A stretch of 64,000 bases of DNA from Melioribacter roseus P3M-2 (GTDB taxonomy: Bacteria > Bacteroidota > Ignavibacteria > Ignavibacteriales > Melioribacteraceae), in NCBI RefSeq assembly GCF_000279145.1, contig NC_018178.1:434001-498000 (forward strand). The letters are read 5' to 3'. The notes below the pieces were generated by a model. The model saw nothing but the letters and a program-made list of their open reading frames with translations. It had not been told where the DNA came from and made no database searches. Shown here piece by piece: positions 9,014 through 17,288 of this stretch. The position numbers and the translations under genes are program-made. Every line of letters begins with the position of its first letter. Position 1 is the first letter of the stretch.

Positions 9014-10836
9014 TTTCTCTTCTCCAGATATGAATCGATTTCGACTATTGTTTTAACTGCGGCGTCGTAGAATTCATTTGCTGAAATTACAGTTTCGGAC
9101 TTAGGAGCGAATCTTACGAACTCGCACTTTTCCGATATGTCTTTAATTTTATTCAGCAAATCTCCGGGTACGTTATAAGCGGTTAGTTTATCCAGCGCAA
9201 GTTCAATAGTAAACTCGGATTTGTCGATGCCCAATTTATCTTCGAGATACCCGAAAAGCGCGGAGGACAGTTCGGAGTAGAATTTTTCGATGTCGTTTTC
9301 GTCGAGCGCTTTCCTTGCGGCTTTCAATCTTTTCTTTGCGGCTTTTTCCGCTTTTCTGTATTTGAGCAGGCGTACGTCGCTTTCAATCTTCTCTTTCCTT
9401 CTGTTGAACAGAATCAATATCGTCAAAACAAAGGGCGAAGCAAACAAGATAATCCAGAACCACGGTTTTACCAGAGCCGCTTCTTCTTTTTTCGTCAGAC
9501 TTAAATCCGAAGTCTTGATATACCTTATATCTTCGCTCAATAGTTTAATATCCTCTTTTGAAAATCCCGAAGCTGCGGATTCGTATTCGCCGACGCCTTT
9601 CAAAACGTTAATTTCATATTCGGGCGATTTAATAGTCACATATTTATTAGTAGACGGATTGAAATAAGAAAATTCTGTAGAAGGGATTACCTTCTTCCCG
9701 GGCGTTCTGGGAACAATAAGATATTCGGTAATTTTTTGGCCCGAGATAACGGAACCGCGGTTAATATTATCGTAGACTTTCGGCTCGTATTTTTCTACTC
9801 CCGCAGGCAAGAGCGGCTCGGGCACAGTTAACAGCTTTATATTGCCCGCACCGGAAATCGTATAACGGAGAGTAATACTTTCATTCGTATAAACTTCTTT
9901 CTTATCGATTTCGGTTTTAAGCGTAAAATTTCCCACTGCGCCGTTGAACGAAGCCGGAACGTTTTCCGAAGGCAAAGGCAATACGTTTATTTTCAGCGTA
10001 TTCGAGCGCGCCGTATATTCGATTGTTTCCGTTCTGCCGAAGAAAGAATCGTTGAAAAATTCGTCAAAAATATCGTTGCCCGTCCTTTTGCGCCTGATTA
10101 TAACGGGCACGTTCAATTCGAAAGGCGTTACGTTGAGAACTCCGGCTCGGGTAGGAAACAAAGCGACTTTTTTAATTTCCGCTACGCGGTACCTTTCGCC
10201 TTTATATGTTCCGATCGTAAAATTAATCGTCTGTCTCGGTTCGATTTCTTCTGCCCAGAATCCCTGATATTGAGGTAATTTGGATATCTGCGGCGAAGCG
10301 ATATTTACTTTTGTATAAAGTTTGTACGTTACGGTTATTTGTTCTCCGACATACGCGCGGGTTTTGCTAGCTTCGGCCAGTATAAAAACGCTTTTTGATA
10401 ATTCTTCCTGGGAAATTCCACCTGCAGCCGATTTATTTTCCTGCGGAGAACCCTTCACTACATTTATAGTTATCGGTTCGGTTTTGTAAATTTTGCCGTC
10501 GTAATCGACGCTTGCCTCGCCGATTGTAAATTTACCGATATCGGAGGGTTGAAGTATATATGAATAAGTTAAGGACGCCGATACCTTGCCGTTGATAATT
10601 TGCATGCTCGTGGATTGATTCGGGCCGCTTAGTATTCTGAATCCTTCAAAGGAAGGAGGTCTGAAATTCGTCAAATTATGAATCGATTCTCCTTCGAACG
10701 TAAAATAAACCTGAAACCGTTCGTATTGCGATACGGTCGTTTTGTCGACGCTTGCGTTGAAACTTTGCGCATGGAGCAACGCGCCGCTACAAACAATTAG
10801 AATCAGCGTTACAAACTTTCTTATAGATTTTTCCAT
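9010..10836 (-). CDS. batD: BatD, oxygen tolerance protein with periplasmic Ig-like repeats
   Basis: A 608-residue protein with signal peptide (cleavage near LLHAQ), a large beta-rich periplasmic region with repeated immunoglobulin-like units (SVDKTTVSQYERFQV, then EASKTRAYVGEQITV, then KTEIDKKEVYTNESI), a single membrane helix at about 455-475 (WFWIILFASPFVLTILILF) and a basic cytoplasmic C-terminal domain. The repeated pattern of K-x-x-x-Y-x-x-E before a beta strand is typical of BatD. The ATG at 10836 is preceded by GGGTGGA, 18 bases after batC ends. It is expected to work with the VWA proteins BatA and BatB in the inner membrane. Confidence 0.92.
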   Translation of the reverse strand: MEKSIRKFVTLILIVCSGALLHAQSFNASVDKTTVSQYERFQVYFTFEGESIHNLTNFRPPSFEGFRILSGPNQSTSMQIINGKVSASLTYSYILQPSDIGKFTIGEASVDYDGKIYKTEPITINVVKGSPQENKSAAGGISQEELSKSVFILAEASKTRAYVGEQITVTYKLYTKVNIASPQISKLPQYQGFWAEEIEPRQTINFTIGTYKGERYRVAEIKKVALFPTRAGVLNVTPFELNVPVIIRRKRTGNDIFDEFFNDSFFGRTETIEYTARSNTLKINVLPLPSENVPASFNGAVGNFTLKTEIDKKEVYTNESITLRYTISGAGNIKLLTVPEPLLPAGVEKYEPKVYDNINRGSVISGQKITEYLIVPRTPGKKVIPSTEFSYFNPSTNKYVTIKSPEYEINVLKGVGEYESAASGFSKEDIKLLSEDIRYIKTSDLSLTKKEEAALVKPWFWIILFASPFVLTILILFNRRKEKIESDVRLLKYRKAEKAAKKRLKAARKALDENDIEKFYSELSSALFGYLEDKLGIDKSEFTIELALDKLTAYNVPGDLLNKIKDISEKCEFVRFAPKSETVISANEFYDAAVKTIVEIDSYLEKRK

Positions 10837-10854
10837 AATCCACCCGGTATTGAA

Positions 10855-11568
10855 TTACCAATCTTTTTCCGTTTTGACGGGTTTGCCTTGCATCTTCCGT
10901 AATTTCTTCTGAAGTTCTTTTTCGTTGTCTTTTAACGCTTCGAGAATCCTTTGCGCTTCTTCTTTCGAAATCTGATTTTTCTGTTGCTGCTGTCGTTGTT
11001 GTTGCTGATTTTGCCGATCGTTCTTATTCCGATTATTGTCTTTGTTCTGATTTTTGTTGTCGTCTTGATTTTTGTCGTTGTCTTGATTTTGATCTTTGTT
11101 CCGGTCTTTATTTTGATCTTTATTCTGATTCTGATTCTGCTGCTGTTTCAATTTATTCAAAGCATAAGAAAGATTATACTTCGTTTCGAGATCGTCGGGA
11201 TTAAGTTTAAGAGCATTTTTGTACGCTTCTACGCTTTCTTTATATTTTTCCTGTTTCAATAATGAGTTGCCGATATTGTGGAATATTTTTGCTTTCCTAA
11301 AATTATCGTCCGTAAACGAGAGAGCGTTTTTGAAAGATTGAATAGCTTCGTCGTATCTTCCCTGCTTATAATACGCGTCGCCCAGATTGAAATGACCTTC
11401 GAACAAATCATTTCTTTTATCGAGGCTTTTCTTAAAATTCACTTCCGCTTCGGCATATTTGCCTTCTTTATAGAGCTCCGCGCCTTCATTAATCAGACTT
11501 CTTACGCTCTGCGCCGATAGCGCGCCGTAAAATAAGAATACAATCGACAGCAATAATATTTTCTTCAT
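10855..11568 (-). CDS. batC: BatC-like TPR protein with Asn/Gln/Lys/Asp-rich tail
   Basis: A 237-residue exported protein with a signal peptide ending GALSAQ. Residues 21-140 hold three TPR units (GAELYKEGKYAEAEVNFKK, FNLGDAYYKQGRYDEAI, FHNIGNSLLKQEKYKESVEA). Residues 141-199 are a low-complexity stretch of Asn, Gln, Lys and Asp, followed by a charged coiled-coil-like end with the segment MQGKPVKTEKDW. This architecture is usual for BatC. The ATG overlaps batB by four bases and has GAGG upstream. It is probably a periplasmic or membrane-anchored adaptor of the Bat complex. Confidence 0.88.
   Translation of the reverse strand: MKKILLLSIVFLFYGALSAQSVRSLINEGAELYKEGKYAEAEVNFKKSLDKRNDLFEGHFNLGDAYYKQGRYDEAIQSFKNALSFTDDNFRKAKIFHNIGNSLLKQEKYKESVEAYKNALKLNPDDLETKYNLSYALNKLKQQQNQNQNKDQNKDRNKDQNQDNDKNQDDNKNQNKDNNRNKNDRQNQQQQRQQQQKNQISKEEAQRILEALKDNEKELQKKLRKMQGKPVKTEKDW
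10972..11148 (-). repeat. Low-complexity coding repeat in batC (N/Q/K/D-rich)
   Basis: This 177-base segment encodes residues 141-199 of the BatC-like protein and is made almost only of AAT, CAA, AAA and GAC codons, giving repeats such as NQNKDQNKDRNKDQ. It is a compositional repeat within a gene, not an array of identical units. It is likely to vary in length between strains and is prone to assembly error. Confidence 0.8.
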
Positions 11569-12608
11569 TCCGAAACCTCTCTCATATTTACAATTTTAGC
11601 GGCGATTCGGGACTTATTGTAAGAAATCAGGAAATCGATCAACAGTAGAATAATTGCTGGCGCAAGGAAATAATAAAAACGGTCTTCATAATCGGTAATT
11701 CTTTTGGCGCCGTATTCGGTAGCTTCTATTTTTGCCAGGTCGTTATAAATAGCTTCCAGTTCGTCTTCGGTATTCGTTCCGTGATAGTATTTGCCCCCCG
11801 TTTCTGCGGCAATTTTTTTCAAAATTTCGTCGTTGAGTCGCGTTAATACTATTTCGCCGTTGGCGTCTTTTTTATATCCGACACGGACGCCCGACTGATT
11901 ATAAACCGGAATAGGAACGCCCGAAGCTGACCCGAGACCGATAGAATAAATCACCACATCCTTATCTTTGACTTTTTCAATCGAAGCGTCTATATCGCCT
12001 TCGTGGTCTTCGCCGTCCGTAATAAGGATTATTGCTTTTTGTGTGGGATCGTCGTATTTGAATGAATTCAACGCAAGGTCTATAGCCGCAGCGATTGCAG
12101 TTCCCTGTTGCGGAACAGAATTGACGTCGACGGCGTTCAAAAACAGATTTGCCGCATTGTAATCCGTCGTAAGGGGAAATTGAATATAAGCTCTCCCTGC
12201 AAAAACAATCAAACCCAGTCGGTCGCCTTGAAGCCGTCTAATCAGTTTGGATATTTCGTATTTGGCTTTTTCGAGGCGGTTCGGTTTTATATCTTCCGCC
12301 TGCATACTTTTTGACACGTCGAGCAAAATATAAACATCGAAGCCGACCTGTTTAACTTCTTCCACTTTTGTTCCCACCTGCGGATTTGCCAGCGCAATCA
12401 TCAGAAAGAAGATTGACGTCAAAAAGATTCCAAACTTAAGATGCTTTTTCAGACCGCTGTATGCCGGCATTAAAACCGTATGCAAAATCGTATCGCTGAA
12501 TTGCCCGATAAGTTTCGTCTGTCTTTTATGAAGATATAAATAGAGCGCTATCAACAGCGGTATCAATAACAGTCCGTATAAAAATTCGATATGTTCAAAA
12601 CGAATCAT
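11565..12608 (-). CDS. batB: BatB, VWA-domain inner membrane protein
   Basis: About 347 residues with two N-terminal membrane helices, a VWA domain and one C-terminal helix, the BatA/BatB layout. The MIDAS motif DVSKSM lies at residues 97-102 and is followed by ADDIKPNRL-type sequence, the GLIVFAG strand and TDGEDHEGD, which completes the metal site. I place the start at ATG 12608. A TTG at 12614, which overlaps the batA stop as TTGA, is an alternative that adds two residues. The gene follows batA directly and overlaps batC by four bases. It is a paralogue of the preceding gene. Confidence 0.93.
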   Translation of the reverse strand: MIRFEHIEFLYGLLLIPLLIALYLYLHKRQTKLIGQFSDTILHTVLMPAYSGLKKHLKFGIFLTSIFFLMIALANPQVGTKVEEVKQVGFDVYILLDVSKSMQAEDIKPNRLEKAKYEISKLIRRLQGDRLGLIVFAGRAYIQFPLTTDYNAANLFLNAVDVNSVPQQGTAIAAAIDLALNSFKYDDPTQKAIILITDGEDHEGDIDASIEKVKDKDVVIYSIGLGSASGVPIPVYNQSGVRVGYKKDANGEIVLTRLNDEILKKIAAETGGKYYHGTNTEDELEAIYNDLAKIEATEYGAKRITDYEDRFYYFLAPAIILLLIDFLISYNKSRIAAKIVNMREVSE

Positions 12609-12610
12609 AT

Positions 12611-13606
12611 TCAAGGCAACTTTCTTAAATAAAATTTTTCCAGAGAAAATTCCGTCAGCAATAAAATCAAACCGCCCAATGCCCAGAAGAAAAACAATTC
12701 TTTTGCATGACGGTAAGAAGTCACTTCAACTTTGGTTTTTTCGAGTTTATCAATTTCCTCGTAGATTTCGGCAAGTTTACGATTGCTGGTGGCGCGGAAA
12801 TATTTCCCGCCCGTAATTTCGGAAATCTGTTTAAGCAAATTTTCATCTATTTCTACAGGCACCATTTGACGTCTTATACCGAAGGGCGTTTGAAAAGGAT
12901 AAGGCGCCTGTCCCAGCGAACCGACTCCGACAGTGTAAATTCTTATGCCGAACTTTTGAGCTATTTGCGCCGCCGTCACCGGATCAATCTCGCCCGCGTT
13001 ATTAACCCCGTCCGTCAATAAAATCATGACTTTACTTTTCGCATTGCTGTCTTTGAGTCTGTTAACTCCATTGGCAATGGCGTTTCCGATAGCCGTCCCG
13101 TCCTGAATCATACCGCTTTTGATCTCAGCCAGAAGATTCCGCAATACGTTGTAATCGATCGTAAGCGGACATTGAGTAAAACTTTCCCCCGCAAAAATAA
13201 CAAGACCGATTCTGTCGTTCGTTCTTCCTCTTATGAAATCTCCGATAACGTTCTTAGCGGCTTCGAGACGGTTGGGTTTGAAATCCTCCGCCAGCATACT
13301 ACCGGAAACGTCGAGCACAATTGCAATATCGATTCCTTCCGTATAAATATTTTCTCCGCTCGAAAATGTTTGAGGACGAGCAAACGCAACTATCAATGCC
13401 CCGATGCCGAGCAGCCTCAACAAAGCCGGCAGGTGAACCAATCTTTCCTTAATGCCCCTCGGTACGTCGCCAAAGAGCTTCAATGAAGAAAAGAGAATCG
13501 AGGGAGAATAATTATCGCGCCTTTTCCAATAGGAATAAAAAAGCAAAGGCAGCAACAGCAGCAAATATAAAATCCATTGATTCGCGAATTCAATATCCTT
13601 AAACAT
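12611..13606 (-). CDS. batA: BatA, VWA-domain inner membrane protein
   Basis: About 331 residues: N-terminal MFKDIEFANQ followed by a membrane helix, a second helix around residues 58-78, a VWA domain with MIDAS motif DVSGSM (99-104) and TDGVNNAGEI, and a C-terminal membrane helix near 305-325. The ATG at 13606 fits the family N-terminus and overlaps the upstream gene by eight bases; an upstream ATG at 13657 would add 17 residues not expected in BatA. The protein shares the AEDFKPNRLE and GLVIFAGESFTQCPLT segments with BatB. A Bat complex on the inner membrane, contacted by the MoxR ATPase, is the accepted model. Confidence 0.93.
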   Translation of the reverse strand: MFKDIEFANQWILYLLLLLPLLFYSYWKRRDNYSPSILFSSLKLFGDVPRGIKERLVHLPALLRLLGIGALIVAFARPQTFSSGENIYTEGIDIAIVLDVSGSMLAEDFKPNRLEAAKNVIGDFIRGRTNDRIGLVIFAGESFTQCPLTIDYNVLRNLLAEIKSGMIQDGTAIGNAIANGVNRLKDSNAKSKVMILLTDGVNNAGEIDPVTAAQIAQKFGIRIYTVGVGSLGQAPYPFQTPFGIRRQMVPVEIDENLLKQISEITGGKYFRATSNRKLAEIYEEIDKLEKTKVEVTSYRHAKELFFFWALGGLILLLTEFSLEKFYLRKLP

Positions 13607-14543
13607 TTTCTTCAGCCTCGACTTCCTTTTGGGGTATATAAGCGGTTCGCTCGACAATTTCGTAAGCTTGCTTCATCATTTCTTCATTTACTTCCGGAAG
13701 CGGTTCGAATTTTGCAAACTTAACCAAATCCGCATTGCTGAAAAATCTTTCCGCCGTATCGACTATCTTTCCGCCGTCATCGTTTTTCTTGAGTTCGTCT
13801 ATAATTTCGGAGGACGTTTGTTCAAGAGCGTTAAATCCGAATCTCTCTTCAAAATATTGTCTGATTATTTCCGTTATTTCGCTGTGATAATCTTTTATTA
13901 ATCCCTGCTGCCATAATTTCTTTGCTTCGAGTTCCTTGAGGGACGCAAGCGCTTTTTCGTGCGGCGGTATTTTGACCGTCTCGACTTTTTCTTCAGTCAT
14001 ACCTTTTTTCTTTTTCCAGTAACGATAGACAATATAAGCCAATGCCAGAACAACCAAAACGACTAAGATTATCAATAAAATCATTACCCAGTCGAGAGGT
14101 ATTGTTACCGGAGATTTTACGTCCCGGATATCCTTTTCCGGGTCTATCTTTAAGGAATGAACATTAACGACTAAACTGTCAACCGCCGCGAATCCCGTAT
14201 CTTTGCCTGCGACATATTTTATTCGGAATGAGGGAATCGTTACGCGCGCCGAATCGTAGTAAGAAAACAGATAGCCGCGCTTTTCGATAATTTTATTGTC
14301 GACTTTATTAATTGCCGCGCTTAGCGTGTCGATAAATTCGAGGTTTTTCAATGAATCTTTAACCGAAGGCATCAATATTTTGATATCCGGCGAATGAATA
14401 ATTTCCAGTTGATATTTAATATAGTCGCCGATTTTATAGTCGGAAGTATCTGTAGTCGCTCTAACCGAGACTTGTTGAGCATCTGTTCCGTGCGCAAATA
14501 AAATCAGAAAAAGGAGAATGCTTAAATAGGCGCTTTTTACCAT
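13599..14543 (-). CDS. Membrane protein of the Bat operon (DUF4381-like)
   Basis: A 314-residue protein with a signal peptide (cleavage after GTDAQ), a periplasmic beta-rich region that resembles one BatD-type Ig unit (RATTDTSDYKIGDYIKYQLEI), a membrane helix near residues 152-175 followed by KKKK, and a cytoplasmic helical domain (HEKALASLKELEAKKLWQQG, then IIRQYFEERFGF). The cytoplasmic part resembles the DUF4381 protein often found between DUF58 and BatA. It overlaps both neighbours, DUF58 by seven bases and batA by eight. The precise function is unknown; it is probably a structural subunit of the Bat assembly. Confidence 0.82.
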   Translation of the reverse strand: MVKSAYLSILLFLILFAHGTDAQQVSVRATTDTSDYKIGDYIKYQLEIIHSPDIKILMPSVKDSLKNLEFIDTLSAAINKVDNKIIEKRGYLFSYYDSARVTIPSFRIKYVAGKDTGFAAVDSLVVNVHSLKIDPEKDIRDVKSPVTIPLDWVMILLIILVVLVVLALAYIVYRYWKKKKGMTEEKVETVKIPPHEKALASLKELEAKKLWQQGLIKDYHSEITEIIRQYFEERFGFNALEQTSSEIIDELKKNDDGGKIVDTAERFFSNADLVKFAKFEPLPEVNEEMMKQAYEIVERTAYIPQKEVEAEENV

Positions 14544-15412
14544 CTTTTTTCCCGCATCTTGAAAAATTCCACTAACGGTTTAACATAAGTTTGGCTCGTA
14601 TCTATTTCTACGGAATCGATTCCTCCGGATATAAATATCGACTTTCTGTACTCGTTTAATCTTCTAATGGTTTCTGCATAATTTACTTCGAAATCTCGGC
14701 CGTTCGTATCGACGTATCTTATATCGCCGGTTTCGGGATCGTGGAATTTAATCAGTCCGAATCCATTCAGTTCTCTTTCCCTTCTGTCGTTAAGAACAAT
14801 ACCTACGAGGTCGTGTTTTTTACCTACGATTCTAAGCATTTTATCATAGCCTTCGTCCAGAAAATCGGAAATCAAAAAAACAATGGCTCTCTTTTTGACT
14901 GCGTGATTCAGATATTCGAGCGCTTGTTTGATATTTGTTCTGTTGCCCTGAGGTTCGAAAGAGAGCACTTCCCGGATCAATCTGAGCGAATGAGTTTTCC
15001 CTTTTTTGGGAGGAATAAATTTTTCAATTTGATCGGTAAACAAAATCAACCCGACTTTGTCGTTGTTTTTAAGCGCCGAGAAAGCCAGGATTGCGCTCAG
15101 TTCAGCCGCTATTCTTTGTTTGTTTTTTTCTCCGCTTCCGAAAAGCAGAGAGCCGCTCATATCCACCATCAAAATTACCGTCAGTTCCCGCTCCTCTTCA
15201 AAAACTTTTACGTACGGGTGTCCGAAACGCGCAGTCACGTTCCAATCGATATTTCTGATATCGTCGCCTATCTGATATTCACGCACTTCGGCAAATTCCA
15301 TTCCTCTGCCTTTAAATACCGAATGGTATTCGCCGGAGAACAATTCGTTGACGAGTCCTCGAGTGCGTATTTCGATATGTCTTACTTGCTTGATTAAATC
15401 TTTGGCAATCAT
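14537..15412 (-). CDS. DUF58 domain protein
   Basis: A 291-residue soluble protein with the DUF58 core REYQIGDDIRNIDW at residues 44-57 and a VWA-like fold with MIDAS motif DMSGS (84-88). An upstream FSGEYHSVFKGRGMEF segment is also typical. DUF58 proteins occur next to MoxR ATPases in Bat operons and are thought to be client or adaptor proteins of MoxR; no enzymatic activity is known. It starts 15 bases after moxR and overlaps the next gene by seven bases. Confidence 0.94.
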   Translation of the reverse strand: MIAKDLIKQVRHIEIRTRGLVNELFSGEYHSVFKGRGMEFAEVREYQIGDDIRNIDWNVTARFGHPYVKVFEEERELTVILMVDMSGSLLFGSGEKNKQRIAAELSAILAFSALKNNDKVGLILFTDQIEKFIPPKKGKTHSLRLIREVLSFEPQGNRTNIKQALEYLNHAVKKRAIVFLISDFLDEGYDKMLRIVGKKHDLVGIVLNDRRERELNGFGLIKFHDPETGDIRYVDTNGRDFEVNYAETIRRLNEYRKSIFISGGIDSVEIDTSQTYVKPLVEFFKMREKRW

Positions 15413-15427
15413 TCTCGAATCCGGATA

Positions 15428-16411
15428 TTAAGGCACTTCCACTCTGTTAAGTATTGTCTGAATTATCTTTTCGGAGGTAATTTCTTCGGCTTCGGCTTCG
15501 TATGTTACGGCAATTCTGTGTCTCAGTACGTCGTAACAAATCGAACGGACGTCTTCGGGGATAACGTATCCTCTCCTCCTTATGAAAGCCATAGCTCTTG
15601 CGCCGAGAGCAAGATTGATAGTTGCTCTAGGCGAAGCTCCGTAACTTATCAAATCGGAAAGTTCGTCCAGTCCGTAGTCTTTCGGGTTTCTCGTAGCAAA
15701 AACAATATCGAGTATATATTTTTCGACTTTTTCGTCCATATAAACTTCGTTCACAAGGCTGCGCGCTCGCAGTATATCATCCGGATTAATTACCTGTTTA
15801 ACCTCGGGCAGGCTTTGCGTAGAATTCAGTTTCATTATTTTTAGTTCTTCTTCCCTGGTGGGATACGTTATTTTAACTTTCAGCATAAAACGGTCGACCT
15901 GCGCTTCGGGCAGCGGGTATGTGCCTTCCTGTTCAATCGGATTTTGAGTAGCCAAAACGAGAAACGGTTCGTCGAGTTTGAATGTAGTATCGCCGATTGT
16001 AACCTGGCGTTCCTGCATCGCCTCCAGCAATGCGCTTTGAACTTTTGCTGGAGCTCTGTTTATTTCGTCTGCAAGAATAAAATTGGAAAATACCGGCCCT
16101 TTTTTAATTGTAAAGTTGCCGTCTTTTTGGTTGTAAATTAAAGTACCTATTAAGTCGGCGGGCAATAAATCCGGCGTGAACTGAATCCTTTGAAATTTGG
16201 CTTTCATCGAAGACGCGAGCGTTTTGATGGCGAGTGTTTTTGCCAGCCCCGGAACGCCTTCCAAGAGCACATGCCCGTTGCCCAACAATCCGATAACCAG
16301 CCGTTCGAGCATATATTTTTGACCGACAATCACTTTGCCGATCTCATTAAACAAAATGTCAATGAACTCGCTTTCACGCCTGATTTTTTCATTTAATGCC
16401 GAAATGTCCAA
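15428..16411 (-). CDS. moxR: MoxR family AAA+ ATPase
   Basis: A 327-residue AAA+ ATPase of the MoxR family, chaperone-like for the VWA proteins encoded downstream. Walker A is GVPGLAKT (52-59), Walker B is LADEINRAP, and the ATQNPIEQEGTYPLPEAQ-type signature is present, with a C-terminal lid domain. The start codon is TTG at 16411, supported by GAGGTGG four bases away and by the absence of an in-frame ATG nearby. It heads the long minus-strand operon that runs through the Bat genes to about 6530. The gap to the divergent gene at 16590 must hold promoters for both directions. Confidence 0.94.
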   Translation of the reverse strand: MDISALNEKIRRESEFIDILFNEIGKVIVGQKYMLERLVIGLLGNGHVLLEGVPGLAKTLAIKTLASSMKAKFQRIQFTPDLLPADLIGTLIYNQKDGNFTIKKGPVFSNFILADEINRAPAKVQSALLEAMQERQVTIGDTTFKLDEPFLVLATQNPIEQEGTYPLPEAQVDRFMLKVKITYPTREEELKIMKLNSTQSLPEVKQVINPDDILRARSLVNEVYMDEKVEKYILDIVFATRNPKDYGLDELSDLISYGASPRATINLALGARAMAFIRRRGYVIPEDVRSICYDVLRHRIAVTYEAEAEEITSEKIIQTILNRVEVP

Positions 16412-16589
16412 TTTACCACCTCTATATTTTTTAAAATCGTTTGGTTTTACAAAACTTGCATATAAAAGTTTCTGTAAATTTTACGGAATGTAAATATAAC
16501 AATATTCGAAAAGAGACGTGCAATTCGATTATGATAGTTAGAATTGCCCGGATTTATTAAATTGAAGTGCAACAAAAAAAAGGCTCGGC
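16412..16589. promoter_or_regulatory. Divergent intergenic region between moxR operon and aldolase-like gene
   Basis: This 178-base A+T-rich gap separates two divergent transcription units and must contain both promoters. The moxR ribosome-binding site is at its left edge. An imperfect inverted repeat with six-base arms (CAATTC ... GAATTG) lies near the plus-strand gene. I cannot place -35 and -10 boxes with confidence in either direction. Confidence 0.45.
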
Positions 16590-17249
16590 ATGAAAAAGAT
16601 AATATTACTCTTTCTAATTTTAATATTCGGATGTACGGCGCAATCGGATATCGAATATAAGGAATATAAAGACCAATTGATCGAAACAGCCAAAAGGTGC
16701 TACGATCGCCAGCTTTTCTGGGGCTCGGGAGGCGATATAAGCGTAAAGATTCCCGGCGCCGGCAAGTTTATCGTCAAATCGACAGGCTATTCGCTCGGAT
16801 CTCTCGATTATGATAGAGTTACTACAATGACTTTCGATAATGAAGTGATTGAAGGAAAGACGCCATCGCACGAGGCTCCCATACACGGCAACATATATAA
16901 AATAAGAAAAGACGTTGGGGCTATACTTCATATGCACACTCCTTATTCGACGGCATGGGCGACAGCGGGCATGAAAGTTCCGCCAGTAACTCAACAGTCC
17001 GTTAAATTGCTTTCGAAATGCGGAATAGTTAAATACCATCCGGTCGGCTCAAATGAACTTATCGAAGAAATAACCGATTTATATAAAGACACAAGAATAA
17101 AAGTAGTTTTTATGGAGAATCACGGCGTATTTGTAGTTGGCAAAGATCTGGAGGAACTGCTCAATAATGCGGAACTTGTTGAGAACACGGCTCGCATAGC
17201 TTATTTATTAAAGACGATTGGCACACCCAAAGAATTCAAATTCGAGTGA
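16590..17249 (+). CDS. Exported class II aldolase/adducin-family lipoprotein
   Basis: A 219-residue protein with a full class II aldolase/adducin domain (L-fuculose-1-phosphate aldolase or ribulose-5-phosphate epimerase type). The zinc-site candidates are the HMH motif (His114, His116) and His178 in ENHG; the catalytic-type Glu is in SHEAPIHG (Glu95). Unlike typical cytoplasmic members, the first 15 residues form a lipoprotein signal, MKKIILLFLILIFGC, with Cys15 as the lipidation site. The enzyme would then sit in the envelope. It is followed after 39 bases by an AbgT-type transporter on the same strand, so the pair may share a small-molecule pathway. The substrate is unknown; a phosphorylated sugar would be surprising outside the cytoplasm. 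Confidence 0.82.
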   Translation: MKKIILLFLILIFGCTAQSDIEYKEYKDQLIETAKRCYDRQLFWGSGGDISVKIPGAGKFIVKSTGYSLGSLDYDRVTTMTFDNEVIEGKTPSHEAPIHGNIYKIRKDVGAILHMHTPYSTAWATAGMKVPPVTQQSVKLLSKCGIVKYHPVGSNELIEEITDLYKDTRIKVVFMENHGVFVVGKDLEELLNNAELVENTARIAYLLKTIGTPKEFKFE

Positions 17250-17288
17250 ATTTCCATCCATAAATCAATATGAAACGAAAGAGAGAAT

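Noticed and set aside
10972-11148. Possible tandem repeat or CRISPR-like array
   Set aside because: Units are irregular and in frame; it codes for the Asn/Gln/Lys/Asp-rich stretch of BatC.
14741-15397. Long plus-strand open frame (218 codons) opposite the DUF58 gene
   Set aside because: It lies fully within a gene with clear DUF58 motifs, lacks any family motif and is a product of codon bias on the other strand.
16412-16589. Well-defined sigma70 promoter pair for the moxR operon
   Set aside because: Several TTG- and TAT-like hexamers exist in this A/T-rich gap but none has both good boxes and correct spacing.
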